In this document: piece after piece, positions 52,984 through 63,960 of the stretch
Position numbering within the stretch: position 1 is the first letter of the stretch
Layout: every line of letters begins with the position of its first letter
DNA from: Dirofilaria immitis
Taxonomy: Eukaryota > Nematoda > Chromadorea > Rhabditida > Onchocercidae
NCBI GenBank assembly: GCA_024305405.1
Contig: JAKNDB010000088.1
Coordinates: forward strand, 1,382,001-1,446,000
Direction of reading: 5' to 3'
Length of the DNA: 64,000 nucleotides
Notes under the pieces: generated by a model
What the model was told of the DNA's origin: nothing
What the model saw: the letters and a program-made list of their open reading frames with translations, nothing else
Database searches by the model: none
Made by a program: the position numbers and the translations under genes

Positions 52984-55900
52984 ATTGATAAACAATATTA
53001 AGTAAACAATTATTTTGTGTCAAATATATCTAGAAATGATTAATGTAAAAATATGTATGTATTTTATCAATTATTATTAATTCCAATCTATTATTATTAA
53101 TTCCAATCTATCTCATTTAACTTGTCCTTTTATCTTACTTCTAATATGCGTATGCCTATCAATTCTAAGTTCATTACTTGTTAATAATGAAAGTTTACTT
53201 TTTATGTAGTTGTTGGTAACGATTTTCCATTGATGTTATCTGTTCAGAAATGAATATTTTCAAGTTTGGGTATCAAAAGATATGAGTTATTCGAATAATA
53301 AATTTAAAAAACCGGTTTTAAAAAATTTAGTTTAGAAATTTGAACTTTTTGAAAAATAATAGATGGAATTATTTAAATATAACTATAATACAACTGTATA
53401 TCGATATCTTATTATTATCATTTTGTCACTAATTATGTTTGATTTGCATTAAATATTGTTTTGTATTTCATAACTAGGAAGTTCCTACAATTTGAAATTT
53501 GAATTTTCAAATCTAAGTTTGACCAAATGATTTTATGCTTTGATTTCCCCGTGATTACCTTTTTTTTCAATGGAAAAAATTCGTAATCTAAACATTTAAA
53601 ATTTTGCAAGATTTAATTTGGGTAGAAAATTTTAAGAAGTAAATAAGTTAATAATTTAGTGAGAGACGAGAATCATTTTGAATAAATCCAAATTTAATCT
53701 TCAAATTTGAGTTGAAAAATGTAAATCTTTAATAATTCAAACTGATGTTTTCTTATGTAATTTTTTTAATCATTCTATTTAATTACTCTATTTATCAATT
53801 TTTTCCATTTATCATTGCAAAATCAGTACTGGACAATGATTATATTTGATCGAAAGGTGAACTGTATATGTGACAAAATGGTAAATATGCAGAAATGAAA
53901 TGAACCGCAATTTATCGGATATTTCAGAAATAAATTAAAATTTAAGGATACAATCATATATAAGAAAATTTTTGCTTTTAAGTATATGTTATTTAAAATT
54001 TGAAAATAATATTTTTAAAGTTTATCGTTTTTTTCCTTATTTTCTTTTTTTTTTTGTTTATTAATGTGCTTGTTAATATTTTGGTTGTAATAATAATATG
54101 TAATTTATTGCTTTTTAATATTTCATATGTAATATTTTTAGAATATACAAACGAAGTAAAAATATTATCATTAATTGAAATATTTGCTCTATGCAAATTT
54201 AGATAGAATCTATTAATAATTTAAATATATTTATGTCTTAAAAGCAGCAAACAGTTTCTATTTTATTTTATGATAGTAAAAAAAAATAATTGCTAAAAAT
54301 TTCAAAGTTTGTTTATTCAATTTATTATTCTATAATTTTTTTATATCATTTGATATGCCAGTATTTAGCCTTTTTTCATTTTCTATTCCTTCATTAAATA
54401 ACTGATTAATATCATTCTTCTTTCGAACGAAATCTTCATACGATATTATCATGATTAATATCGATAAAGGTAAAAAAGTAGAGGAGCATTTTATTGATAA
54501 AATGAATATCGTAGCATGAAAAAAATTACTTTATTTTTAGGGGATTGTAAGTTTAAGATAGAGATTTGTTATATAATGAGATATTTTACATCGGATTTTA
54601 TTCGTCGCGACCACGATAATTAACAAGCATAGTAGAAATATAGCTTTTATCAAATAAATAAATTGTTGATATTGAGAGTTGTATGAAGCGTTTTTTGAAT
54701 AATTGATCGTAGTTAGAAAAGATATGAATGAATAATGAAAAGTGATGATGATTTAATTAGTGACGATTAATCCTGTTATAACCTGAAGGATGATGATATG
54801 TGCAAATCTGTTTCGTTACAATGCTTGAAAAATGACAAGTCAAAATCTAATTGCTTATCATATATTAAGCACTATCATCCACATAATCATTAGATTAATT
54901 ATTTAAAGAGATGAATTTTTGCTAAGAAAATATGAAAATTTTATAATATAAAATCCCTTGATCATACCAATATATTTAATAGTACAAATATTTTGATTAT
55001 TTCGGACGTAATTGTATTATAAAGTATTTCAATTATTCCGATAGAGTGTATGATTCTTATCACAACACCTAAATCAATAGAATGCTTATTTTGTTATAGT
55101 CCAAAATATTAATTGGATATGATATTTCTCCAAAAGCTATCCAAATGATTTGATATCATATCAGCAGTACAAAGCAAGCTGTATTAATTATTGTGTTAAA
55201 GTGTAAACTAATTGAATTTTTACTTTCGATTAATTATTTCTTTTAGATTTGATAATGATATCCTTCTTCCTTAAAAATTTATATATCGTTTGAAGATTTC
55301 ATTTAGAAGAATATTTATTAATGAATTTTTAGATCATAAAAATCTAAAGACTATAATTAATGATCAAATTTACAAGAGAAAAATATATTTCTATTGCCAT
55401 TAGCAATAAGAGAGAAAAAATATATATAACTTCTGTATATGAGCTCAATAAAATTTTCATATTTCAATCTTTGTGAATCAAATTCTTTAATTTTATAAAA
55501 ATATTAAACTTTCAATCATCCTTATCTTTTTTCATGCAAATAAGATAATTTAAAGTTGACGTATATAAACTCTATTTTGATGAACCTAGAGTTATTTCGA
55601 GTGTATTCACCGTATCGCAAAGTTATATCAGCATAATCGCATACATGTGAGCACATTAAAATTTGAATTTGGAAGCTGAGCCTATCAAAATGATGTTTTG
55701 TATGAAAAATTTTGCCTAAGCTGTCGTGAAAAAAAACCGAAAAAACTTTCTTCTTCTTTGATGTGACAGAACAAATTGATATTTCACAGACAGTTATGCT
55801 TGAAAAGAATTTATTGGATCAGAAGTTGCTAATATCGACAACGGCAAGAAATTGTCCCATCTTTTGATGATAGAGAGATATTTCGAATTCGCTTGTTACG

Positions 55901-56040
55901 GAAAAAAGGAAAGATTTGAAAGCTCGAATATTTTCTGAATACGATGAAAAGGAAGCAAGAAGTTGAAATAAATAAAAGTTTGATTTAAATTTTTTTGTGA
56001 AGGTTTTAGACATTTACAACCATATGAATTCTTGTAAATG
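52984..56040. other. Intergenic region after the Notch ligand gene
   Basis: Holds the Notch ligand 3' UTR and then A/T-rich DNA with no recognised gene. A short direct duplication (attattattaattccaatct) occurs at 53070-53110. The open frames at 53993-54206 and 55819-56013 show no conserved features. Confidence 0.55.
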
Positions 56041-56044
56041 CATT

Positions 56045-56860
56045 TCCGCAGATTTTTATAATAAAAAATTCCTTTATTAGTGCCAATTCATCTTTCTTAT
56101 CAAAAAAATAAGGTACGAAGATTGGATGAGCTTTTCTTTTGAACCAGAATATTCTGTTGATAATTGAATCATGTTAAAAATGATATTAGGCCAAAGAGGA
56201 TAATTGAAGAATGATTTATTATAATAATTATTATTGAAATTTTTCGACAATTCAACTTCGACAACTGAAAACATCAAATCTGATCAAATTTGCACAGCTA
56301 ATCTGATCAAATTGCTTATATATTAGCTCGTAAATTACGTTCTTTTGAAATCAACCAAGTACTTGTTATTTTCAAAAAGTGGAAAATGTCCACAAAATAA
56401 ATGAAAAGCCATTATTTTCATCGTTCTTTGCCGATGTATAATAATAATTTATTTTTATTTCTTATTATCTACCTATAATATACAATTTCATTCTTCATGA
56501 GAATTATTAAGATCCTTTTCTTGCATCGTTCAATCGATACTCCATTTCTGTAATTATAATCGCTTTTAGATTACAGTTTAAAAATTTCTTCCGCAATCTA
56601 TAATTCATAAATTTTACAAGATGAAATTTAGCCTTTTCATAAATTTCATAACAAATGTCTATAATGGTAAATAATAAAATAGAAATTTCGAAGAATACTT
56701 GATATGTTTGAAGTGTTATAATTCTTTTAATCACTTAAAAATATACATTTAAAAATAATATTCACAAAAAACTTTAAAAATTTTTATAATATTAGATATA
56801 TGAAATACATTCGACAACTTGCCCTTGAACTTTAGATTTTGAATGAATTATATATGCTTC
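56045..56860 (-). other. Downstream part of glycine-rich unit A, with candidate 3' exons
   Basis: Read on minus, this matches the region after copy B (60080-61300) in order. At about 56567-56480 an acceptor (ATTACAG) precedes NGVSIERCKKRI, matching NGKWNKRCSKWI at about 60775 in B. At about 56380 FPLFENNKYLVD matches FPLF and NNQYLD at about 60950 in B. At about 56235-56090 NKSFFNYPLWPN to TEYSGSKEKL corresponds to NKSVFLSSIDD and NEYFVSKKAF in B (about 61110-61230), with a decayed match in C (62480-62600). Amino-acid-level similarity with base-level drift suggests some of this is or was coding. The exact exon chain is unresolved. Confidence 0.45.
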
Positions 56861-56863
56861 ACA

Positions 56864-57553
56864 TCACCGATCCATTTCATCCGCGTCATCCGGATTCATA
56901 TCACCACCGCCATCCTCATTCATATCACCACCGCCATCCTCATTCATATCACCACCGCCACCCTCATTCATATCACCACCGCCACCCTCATTCATATCAC
57001 CACCGCCACCCTCATTCATATCACCACCGCCACCCTCATTCCATATCACCACCGCCACCCTCATTCCATACATCACCGCCATCACCATCACCACCACCAT
57101 TACCACCCATCCACCACCACCACCACCACCACCATTCTCCATATCACCACCACCACCATTGTCCATACCACCACCACCACCACCACCATTGTCCATACCA
57201 CCACCACCACCACCATTGTCCATACCACCACCACCACCACCATTGTCCATACCACCATCACCACCATCGTCCATACCACCACCACCACCACCACCATTGT
57301 CCATACCACCACCACCACCATCGTTCATACCACCACCACCACCACCACCACCACCACCATTACCACCACCACCACCACCACCGCCATTACCACCACCGCC
57401 ACCACCACCACCACCACCACCATTCCTAGTATTATCATCAACAGGGATTATCATACCATTACCATCCTGACCATTATGCTTGTACTTATAATAATAATAT
57501 TGCTGAGGACCACAGAGAATAATATAAACAAAGAGTAAAAATCTTTTTGCCAT
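56864..57553 (-). CDS. Glycine-rich secreted protein, copy A
   Basis: 229 aa read from ATG at 57553 to TGA at 56866-56864. The N-terminus MAKRFLLFVYIILCG is a short signal peptide, followed by a Tyr/Lys/His segment (QQYYYYKYKHNGQDGNG). The rest is long Gly runs spaced by MDNGGGG or DMNEGGGG units. The start is chosen because copy B has the same MAK(K/R)FLLF start and upstream block. A TTTTTCAG site 38 bases before the ATG could be a spliced-leader or 5' UTR acceptor. In the middle (about residues 147-170) the Gly frame slips into a Val/Met-rich frame and back. GTGATG after DEMDR may be a donor to further 3' exons rather than the stop being used. Function unknown; such proteins are often cuticle, eggshell or sheath components, which is only a suggestion. 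Confidence 0.65.
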   Translation of the reverse strand: MAKRFLLFVYIILCGPQQYYYYKYKHNGQDGNGMIIPVDDNTRNGGGGGGGGGGGNGGGGGGGGNGGGGGGGGGGMNDGGGGGMDNGGGGGGGMDDGGDGGMDNGGGGGGMDNGGGGGGMDNGGGGGGGMDNGGGGDMENGGGGGGGGWVVMVVVMVMAVMYGMRVAVVIWNEGGGGDMNEGGGGDMNEGGGGDMNEGGGGDMNEDGGGDMNEDGGGDMNPDDADEMDR

Positions 57554-57955
57554 GATCGTATTTGATTGGCAAAATTTCGTATTATGATCCCCTGAAAAAC
57601 ACAATCATATATAAATTCAACATCGCGATGACTGAATATTTTGCTATTTTCTTTAAATCTATTGGTTTTCATTTGTTTGAATCAAATAATAGCAAACATG
57701 GTTACCAGTCAAAATAACGTCAAAAATTTTTATCTCTAATGTCTAGAAAATCCTAGAAGTTTTACAACATATAAATGCGAAATATTTTCGATGATAAAGA
57801 AATGAAGACGAAACACTGTATCATATTATTTTAATCGAATTAAATTGATATTAATCGGAAGTCTGTTTGGAAAAATTTTGATGGGAATGAGGCTAAATGA
57901 ATTTAGAATAACCATATGAATACTGAAAATCGCACTATTTCTTTCAGTTCTGATT
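57550..57955 (-). repeat. Inverted duplication, arm 1 (5' flank of copy A)
   Basis: On minus this roughly 400-base block matches 61572-61945 on plus almost base for base. Shared phrases include gcctcattcccatcaaaatt, tattttgactggtaaccatg and gtgtttttcag. It ends just before the start codon of copy A. Confidence 0.93.
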
Positions 57956-59370
57956 CTGCATAATTAGCCCAGTATTTTTGTCAATATAAAACCGAATATT
58001 GGATTACATACAATTTCTCATGATGTCACTTTTTCCAATGTATCATTTTGGAAAATTATAAAACTAAACGAGGAACAACTCAACCTAATAATAAAAGACG
58101 TTTTATGCTTTTTATAAAGAATTATGCGATAGATTCAGATATGGATTGTGAAGTCATGGCAAAGTAAACAAAAAATTTTTAAATCTAAAAGTAAAACTGA
58201 CGGAAAAGTAAATAATAAATGTTAACTGAGTAAGAACTACGCTTTTTATATTTCGGCAGTGACCTCTTTTGAAATAAATTTTATCTCCATTGTAGACGCC
58301 TCCTTAATTTTTTTGTTTTATGATTTAATTATTTATCGTATGTTTAAAATAGAGGGAATCAAGAAATGAATGGGATGGATAGGAGGAGATATGTCGAAAG
58401 AGACATTGCGGATATGAATATTTCGCTTAAAATTGATTAAATAATATATTTTGTTGAAATTTATTAAAAAATTTTTGTAAATTTACATTGCAACAAAAGT
58501 TTATCGTAATAAATTTCCTTTTTTTTTAGCAATACATTTAACGATTATTTTTATGAATGTTATATAATTAAAATTTAGTATATATACTATAAAATCATTT
58601 ATAAATTATAGTAAATGAGATTAAATCTGAAAATTTGATAAGAGTAAGAGTTTTTCTCAAAATTTTTTTATTAAGTGCTGAATTTTATATAGTACCCATT
58701 ATTTAATTGTCCTTATAAAATTTAAACTTTGTTTATATGCCATTGACAATGAAACAAAGCGGAAAGTGAATGTTAATGTTATCAAATGAATTGAAAGGAA
58801 ATATTTGTTGATAGTAAAACTGCTATCGCAGGAAAATAAATTTACAAAGAATTTCTAAATTTTGATTAAAAAAATTTAACCAATTTCAAACGAAATATTC
58901 CTATCCGTTTAGACTATTCTTTTTATTCGTCTTATCTAACCCATTCGGTTGTTCTTCCTTTTCTTATTTTAAACATGCGATAAATAATTAGTTGAACAAA
59001 AATGCATTTTTCTAACCCGTTTACTATGCGAGATAAAATTTACTCCAAAAAGAGGCCATTGTTGAAATATAAAAATGTAATCGTTCATCATTTGTTTACT
59101 ATTCCGTCATTTCCCTTTCATACTTCAATCCATCATAGTTCTGTCATTTTCCTTTCATGCTTCAATCCGCCATAGTTCTGTCACGTATTTTCCTTTCATA
59201 TTTTCATAAAGCAGCATTTTTTTTTTAGATTCATTATTGTTCTATTTTACAATTGTAGAAATTGATCAAGAAAAATATATCAGAGAAATTGCAAATAATT
59301 CAACATTGATTATCGATTTATTACGTTTTGCACTAGTAAAATATTAAATTAGTTTTATGAGGCTTAGAAT
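57554..59370. other. Spacer between divergent glycine-rich copies A and B
   Basis: 57554-57955 is the 5' flank of copy A and is duplicated in inverted orientation before copy C. The remainder to about 59370 is A/T-rich, with no recognised gene. A short repeated phrase (attccgtcatttccctttca, then ctgtcattttcctttcatgc, then tcctttcatatt) lies at about 59100-59205. Confidence 0.6.
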
Positions 59371-59587
59371 TAAAAGAAATGAGATTTTCAACATTCGTAT
59401 GATTTGTAAATTCATTTAATTCTCCGATTCTCAATAAAATTTTTTTCTAGCAATTTTTCGATTAATACCAATTTAATTTAAAGGAAAAAAATCAACAAAA
59501 TGTTTGATCGTTCTCTTGCTATATTGAATTTTAATTTACGTTCCTTTAGAAAATCACAAGACGAAATTTTGCCAACCAAATACGATT
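59370..59587 (+). promoter_or_regulatory. 5' flank of copy B, diverged member of the shared upstream block
   Basis: Order and content follow the upstream blocks of A and C at lower identity: gtaaattcatttaattctcc, ctcaataaaattttt, cgattaataccaatttaatt, and finally acgaaattttgccaaccaaa right before the ATG. An acceptor-like cctttag lies 40 bases upstream of the ATG, in the place of TTTTTCAG in A and C. Retention in three copies suggests promoter and 5' UTR function, or simply shared descent. Confidence 0.6.
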
Positions 59588-60496
59588 ATGGCAAAGAAAT
59601 TTCTACTTTTCGCTTATATTATTCTCTGTGGTAAGCATTATTATTATGATGATGGTTATCATCATAAGAAGCATAGTGATGGTAATTGTGGTGCTGGCAA
59701 GAAGCCTTTTAATGGCCGCTGTTGCAATTCGAAGGGCTGTGAAATTATTATAAACGGTGGTGGCGGCGGTGGTGGTGGTGGTGTGAATGGTGGCGGTATG
59801 AACGGTGGTGGCGGGATGAATGGTGGCGGCGGTATGAACGGTGGTGGCGGGATGAATGGTGGCGGCGGTATGAACGGTGGTGGCGGGATGAATGGTGGTG
59901 GTGGTGGCGGCGGTATGAATGGTGGTGGTGGTGGTGGCGGCGGTATGAATGGTGGTGGTGGTGGCGGCGGTATGAATGGTGGTGGTGGCGGTGGTGGTAT
60001 GAATGGTGGTGGCGGTATGAATGGTGGTGGCGGTATGAATGGTGGTGGGGTATGGGTGCTGCAGCGGCTTTCATGTTGACGGGTGACTTTTATATCATTT
60101 TTTCAGTTTAAATTATATTTTACTAGTAGTAGTTCGATTGCTTGAAAGAAACATACTCCTCATTCTATTTCATAAGCTTTATCGCCTATTATTGAGTTTC
60201 AAAATGTTGCAAAATTTTTAGAAAGAGATACTGAAGTTTTGAATTTATTTAAAATCAATTAATTCGCAATTTATTGATTGCATTTTTCCATCGAGAATTA
60301 AATCAATTTTTCATACTCAGTAATGTTATTCGGATTGATTATAGAATCAGTTTTAGATGATGCTAGTAACATAGACTGTAATCAATATAAGATTTGGGTG
60401 AATGGTCAGTGCAAACCAGACTTTCTGGAATTTGAAAACGAAACATCGATGACGAAACTACGTAATCCATTTAAATTTTCGGAATTCGAAAAATAA
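59588..60496 (+). CDS. Glycine-rich secreted protein, copy B
   Basis: ATG at 59588 begins MAKKFLLFAYIILCG (signal peptide), then HYYYDDGYHHKKHSDG and a small Cys-bearing stretch (GNCGAGKKPFNGRCC, SKGCE), then MNGGGG units in tandem. As written the frame ends VWVLQRLSC at 60079. One extra G in the GGGG run near 60048 keeps the Gly frame and gives GGMGAAAAFMLT, running to a GT donor after 60082. A second exon at 60357-60496 (TTTTAG acceptor) then fits in phase: DDASNIDCNQYKIWVNGQCK to KFSEFEK and TAA. A donor inside it (CTAC|GTAATC, about 60460) could instead lead to the conserved downstream exon near 60775. Location is probably extracellular; role unknown. Paralogue of the minus-strand copy at 56864-57553. 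Confidence 0.65.
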
Positions 60497-61300
60497 TTTA
60501 CGGTTTCGGTATTGTCACAAATTTCAAATCTTTGATAAAAATGGGTTTTGAGTCACATGTTGAGTGGCTTCAAAAACTCTTTAGTATTTTTCAAAACTTC
60601 TGTTACATTTCTTCCCATGTATGCCTGCGCTAACATTCCATTGTGGAATCCGTGAGAATACTATATCTCATTTTTTTAAATTTATTAGTTACTGGGAAAT
60701 TTTTCTTTTGTTCTATTTTCAATAATACACAAAGAAAGCTTTAAATTTAAAAACGATGAAATTTATAATTATAGAAATGGAAAATGGAATAAGCGATGTT
60801 CGAAATGGATCTTTATTGATTCTCATGAAAAATACTCTTAATATACTAATAAAATAAAATGAAATTATGACCAAAAGCAAGCAATGTAAAATAAAATAAA
60901 TATTGCTACATGTACTTTGGCAAAGAACAGTGAAAACCTACATATTTCGTGGAAGTTTTCCACTTTTTGGAATAATCAGTACTTGGATTCAGAAAAACTT
61001 AATTTATGAGCAAATATATAGGCAATTTATCAGATCAGCTGCAAGAATTAAAAATTCTGCTTCATTCCAAAAGCTGAATTGTAGCAAAAAATTTTAATAA
61101 TGAAAACCATAACAAATCCGTTTTCCTGTCCTCTATAGATGATATTTTTTTGATATTATTTCAAAATGATTCAACGATAAATGAATATTTCGTTTCAAAA
61201 AAAGCTTTTCAAAGCTTCACGTTGTTTTGCTGAGGAAGACAAATTAGCGTTTTATTTAATAAAAGCTTTTCTGATTGACCACTTTCCAAACTTGAATCCA
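60497..61300 (+). other. Downstream part of glycine-rich unit B, candidate 3' exons
   Basis: Contains the blocks shared with unit A: after TTATAG at about 60773, NGKWNKRCSKWIFIDSHEK; at about 60955, FPLF followed one frame over by NNQYLDSEKLNL and a stop; at about 61110, NKSVFLSSIDDIF and STINEYFVSKKAFQSFTLFC. The one-base frame change after FPLF is again a possible assembly deletion. The open frame at 60903-61097 covers part of this but is probably not the correct frame throughout. Confidence 0.4.
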
Positions 61301-61342
61301 TCATATAATTGTTCATGAAAGATCGTAAGGCGCCTTTTATTA

Positions 61343-61525
61343 GGTTATTCTTCGTTAGTTTCACAAATGCGAAAAATGGTCAATCAGAAAAAGGACATTA
61401 TGCGAGATCTATTACGGTTCATATTAATAAAAATGGTTATTCTTCGTTAGTTTCACAAATGCGAAAAATGGTCAATCAGAAAAGGACATTATGCGAGATC
61501 TATTACGGTTCATATTAATAAAAAT
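61343..61525. repeat. 92-bp direct tandem duplication, two copies
   Basis: 61343-61434 (ggttattcttcgttagtttc to catattaataaaaat) is repeated at 61435-61525. I find only one base difference, one fewer A in the second copy. Very recent. Confidence 0.95.
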
Positions 61526-61571
61526 ACTAGGTTGATTACGCAGCGTCAGAAGTGAAAGAAATATGCGGTTC

Positions 61572-61945
61572 TCAGTATTTATATGATTATTATAAATTCA
61601 TTTAGCCTCATTCCCATCAAAATTTTTCCAAACAGACTTCCGATTAATATCAATTTAATTCGATTAAAATAATATGATACAGTGTTTCGTCTTCATTTCT
61701 TTATCGTCGAAAATATTTCGCATTTATATGTTGTAAAACTTCCAGGATTCTCAGACATTAGAGACAAAAATTTTTGACGTTATTTTGACTGGTAACCATG
61801 TTTGCTATTATTTGATTCAAACAAATGAAAACCAATAGATTTAAAGAAAATTAACAAAATATTCAGTCATCGTGATTGAATTTCTATATGATTGTGTTTT
61901 TCAGAGGATCACAATACGAAATTTTGACAACCAAATACGTTCAGG
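61572..61945 (+). repeat. Inverted duplication, arm 2 (5' flank of decayed copy C)
   Basis: Near-identical in reverse orientation to 57550-57955. It carries the same acceptor-like gtgtttttcag at 61894-61904 and the same aatacgaaattttg phrase. The ATG of copies A and B is replaced by tcaggtgtaaaa. Confidence 0.93.
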
Positions 61946-62293
61946 TGTAAAAGATTTTTACCCTTTGCTTATATTATACTTTGCAGTCCTAGTCATATTT
62001 ATTATGAGGATTCGAATACTGCAGAGATGGAAAAGGTAAGAATGATGTGAGAGCTGTTGATAGTAATAATGGTGGTGGTGGTGGTGATGGTGTCAGTGGT
62101 GATGGCGGTGGCGGTGGTGCGGTTGTGGTGGTGCGGTTGTGATAATGGTGTGAAAAATGAGGGTAATGGTGTGAATAATGGTGGTGGTGATATAAATAAT
62201 GATAGTAGTGATATGAACAAATATGTTTATGCTGATACTGATCTTGACGTTGATGATAATGCTAATGCCAGCGATAATGCAAATAATTAATTC
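61942..62293 (+). pseudogene. Decayed glycine-rich copy C
   Basis: Aligned to copies A and B, the start ATGGCAAA has become AGGTGTAAA. Signal-peptide DNA is still visible (agatttttaccctttgctta) and is followed by a shortened ggtggtggtggt tract at about 62070-62200. Frames are broken; the longest piece ends NNGGGDINNDSSDMNKYVYA and then Asp/Ala/Asn-rich to TAA at 62288-62290. The 3' flank at about 62460-62640 matches the flanks of A and B. No usable start near the signal sequence, so I call it a pseudogene. Confidence 0.7.
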
Positions 62294-63400
62294 AAGGTCA
62301 TTTAAAATTCAAAACTAACCAGTTAATTAAGTTACTGAATACATTTGATAAATCACAAATTTTCGAAATCTTTTTATAAAAAGTAGTTTTAGATGTATGT
62401 TTTTAAGCGATTCCAATTATCATATGAATTCTATGAAGTATGAAGCGAGATTTAGTTTGTTCGTGAAACCATTTTAACCAAATTTTAACCAAATCCGTTC
62501 TTCAGTCCTCTGTGCCTGGCATTTTTTTGAAGCTATCCTAAAAGTTTCCTTTTTTTAATGATTCAGTAGCAACAGAATATTTATTTTGAAAGAAAAGTGC
62601 TTTTAAACTTCGTATTCTAGGGAAACGAATTAGCATATTCAGAAAACAAATTCTTTGCTATGATTCAATACTCATTTTTCTGTAATCCCCAGAATGTATC
62701 AAGAGTTTTACCAGTATTTGATAGGTTTTTCTCGAACATTTAATCTGTGAGTAATTAATTTCTCTTGCCCATTGTTACTTTACTGCTGTGGAATAAATAA
62801 GAAAGCACTGGGAGAGATAAAACCTACTGAACGTAAATTTATTAAATCATCAAAGTTTGCATAAAACGACTATTAAATACACTTTTCATTTTTATTATTA
62901 AAATTATTAAATTCTTTTCCTTTAATAACTGCTTACCAATAATAGAGTGCTCACTGTAAACCCACTATCCTTTTATAAATTCCTTGTTCCGTGCTGCCTT
63001 TGACGTTATATTCCTCCTCATTCCTCCTTCGTGAGAAAATTATTCATTTACTATTCTTGTTTCTTCATAATCTGGAAAATTAATTGGAATTGACTAGCAT
63101 TGTCTGACAGAATTATTTCAGAATAACCACGTCGTGGTACAAATCTTCTAAGTACAGATAGAAAATTTTCTGCAATAAGTCATCTGATAATTCTAAATGC
63201 ACCGCTCAGTAGTGAAAAATGCAATCTAAAACAATTCGAGCGAATGTTCTTGAATCTTTGATCCGATTTTCAGAATAATTTAGCATTAGTGATAACTTGA
63301 ATGATTGGGTTTTCCATCGCTTATATCTCATGCATTTGTTTAATATTATCTTACTTCTTCTCTTCCTTTAGGTATCCAATACAGTTTTCTTAATTTAGAA
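62294..63400. other. Region after copy C, no recognised gene
   Basis: 62460-62640 is the 3' flank shared by the glycine-rich units. Beyond that the base composition is a little less A/T-rich than the intergenic DNA to the left, but I find no conserved protein block. Confidence 0.5.
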
Positions 63401-63407
63401 ATTGTAT

Positions 63408-63960
63408 GATTATACCGCATGATGCATTTCTTTTTTCGTTATTCGGTTATGCTTCGAAAGGTATACCGATGTGATAAAAAAGTTCGCCTTTGTCTGGAAG
63501 TTGTAGTCGGCTTTTAAATCCCCATAATCCTTGAGCGTAGTACAGGTTATGTTTTTCATTTCTTCTACTGAAAATCCTTCTGATTGAGCTTGTCTAAACA
63601 ATAGTTCCAAGACGAATTATTCATATGATGTGATTTGGTTTTCTTCCGATATTTACTCAACCACGAAAATTTTCTTTCGATATTAGCTTGAGAAATTTCA
63701 ATTAAAAAAATAGTTATGATCATTCTTGACTATTTGTTAAACCGACTTGCGTCTTCAAGCTTAATTCATATTTTATTGATAATGCTCTTCTGAACTACTG
63801 AGGCCGCTATCTTTTCATCTTCTTTTATGTTTTTTTCATACTGTTGATGAATGTCATACTTCCACTGAGACCAATTTGACTTCCATCTTCTAACTAATCA
63901 AGCTCTTTCAGCAAGGTTTGAAATTTGTTAGTTGACCGGTGTAATTCCTATTATAGTTAT
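63408..63960 (-). other. Possible exons of an unrecognised gene, partial at the window edge
   Basis: On minus, a TTGTTTAG acceptor at about 63596 opens two overlapping long frames. One reads QAQSEGFSVEEMKNITC to NRITKKEMHHAV with a stop at 63410. The other reads EKHNLYYAQGLWGF to GELFYHIGIPFEA with a stop near 63440. Farther upstream on minus, 63880-63765 is open as RWKSNWSQWKYDIHQQYEK to VVQKSIINKI. Both composition and the acceptor suggest coding DNA, intact or decayed. I cannot choose the frame or name a family. Confidence 0.35.

Noticed and set aside
57159..57470. Pro-rich and His/Thr-rich open frames on plus across copy A (56839-57538, 57159-57470)
   Set aside because: They are antisense readings of the minus-strand GGT/GGC glycine repeat; no start context or homologous frame in copy B supports them.
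59748..60074. Ser/His/Arg-rich minus-strand open frame across copy B
   Set aside because: Antisense of the plus-strand glycine repeat.
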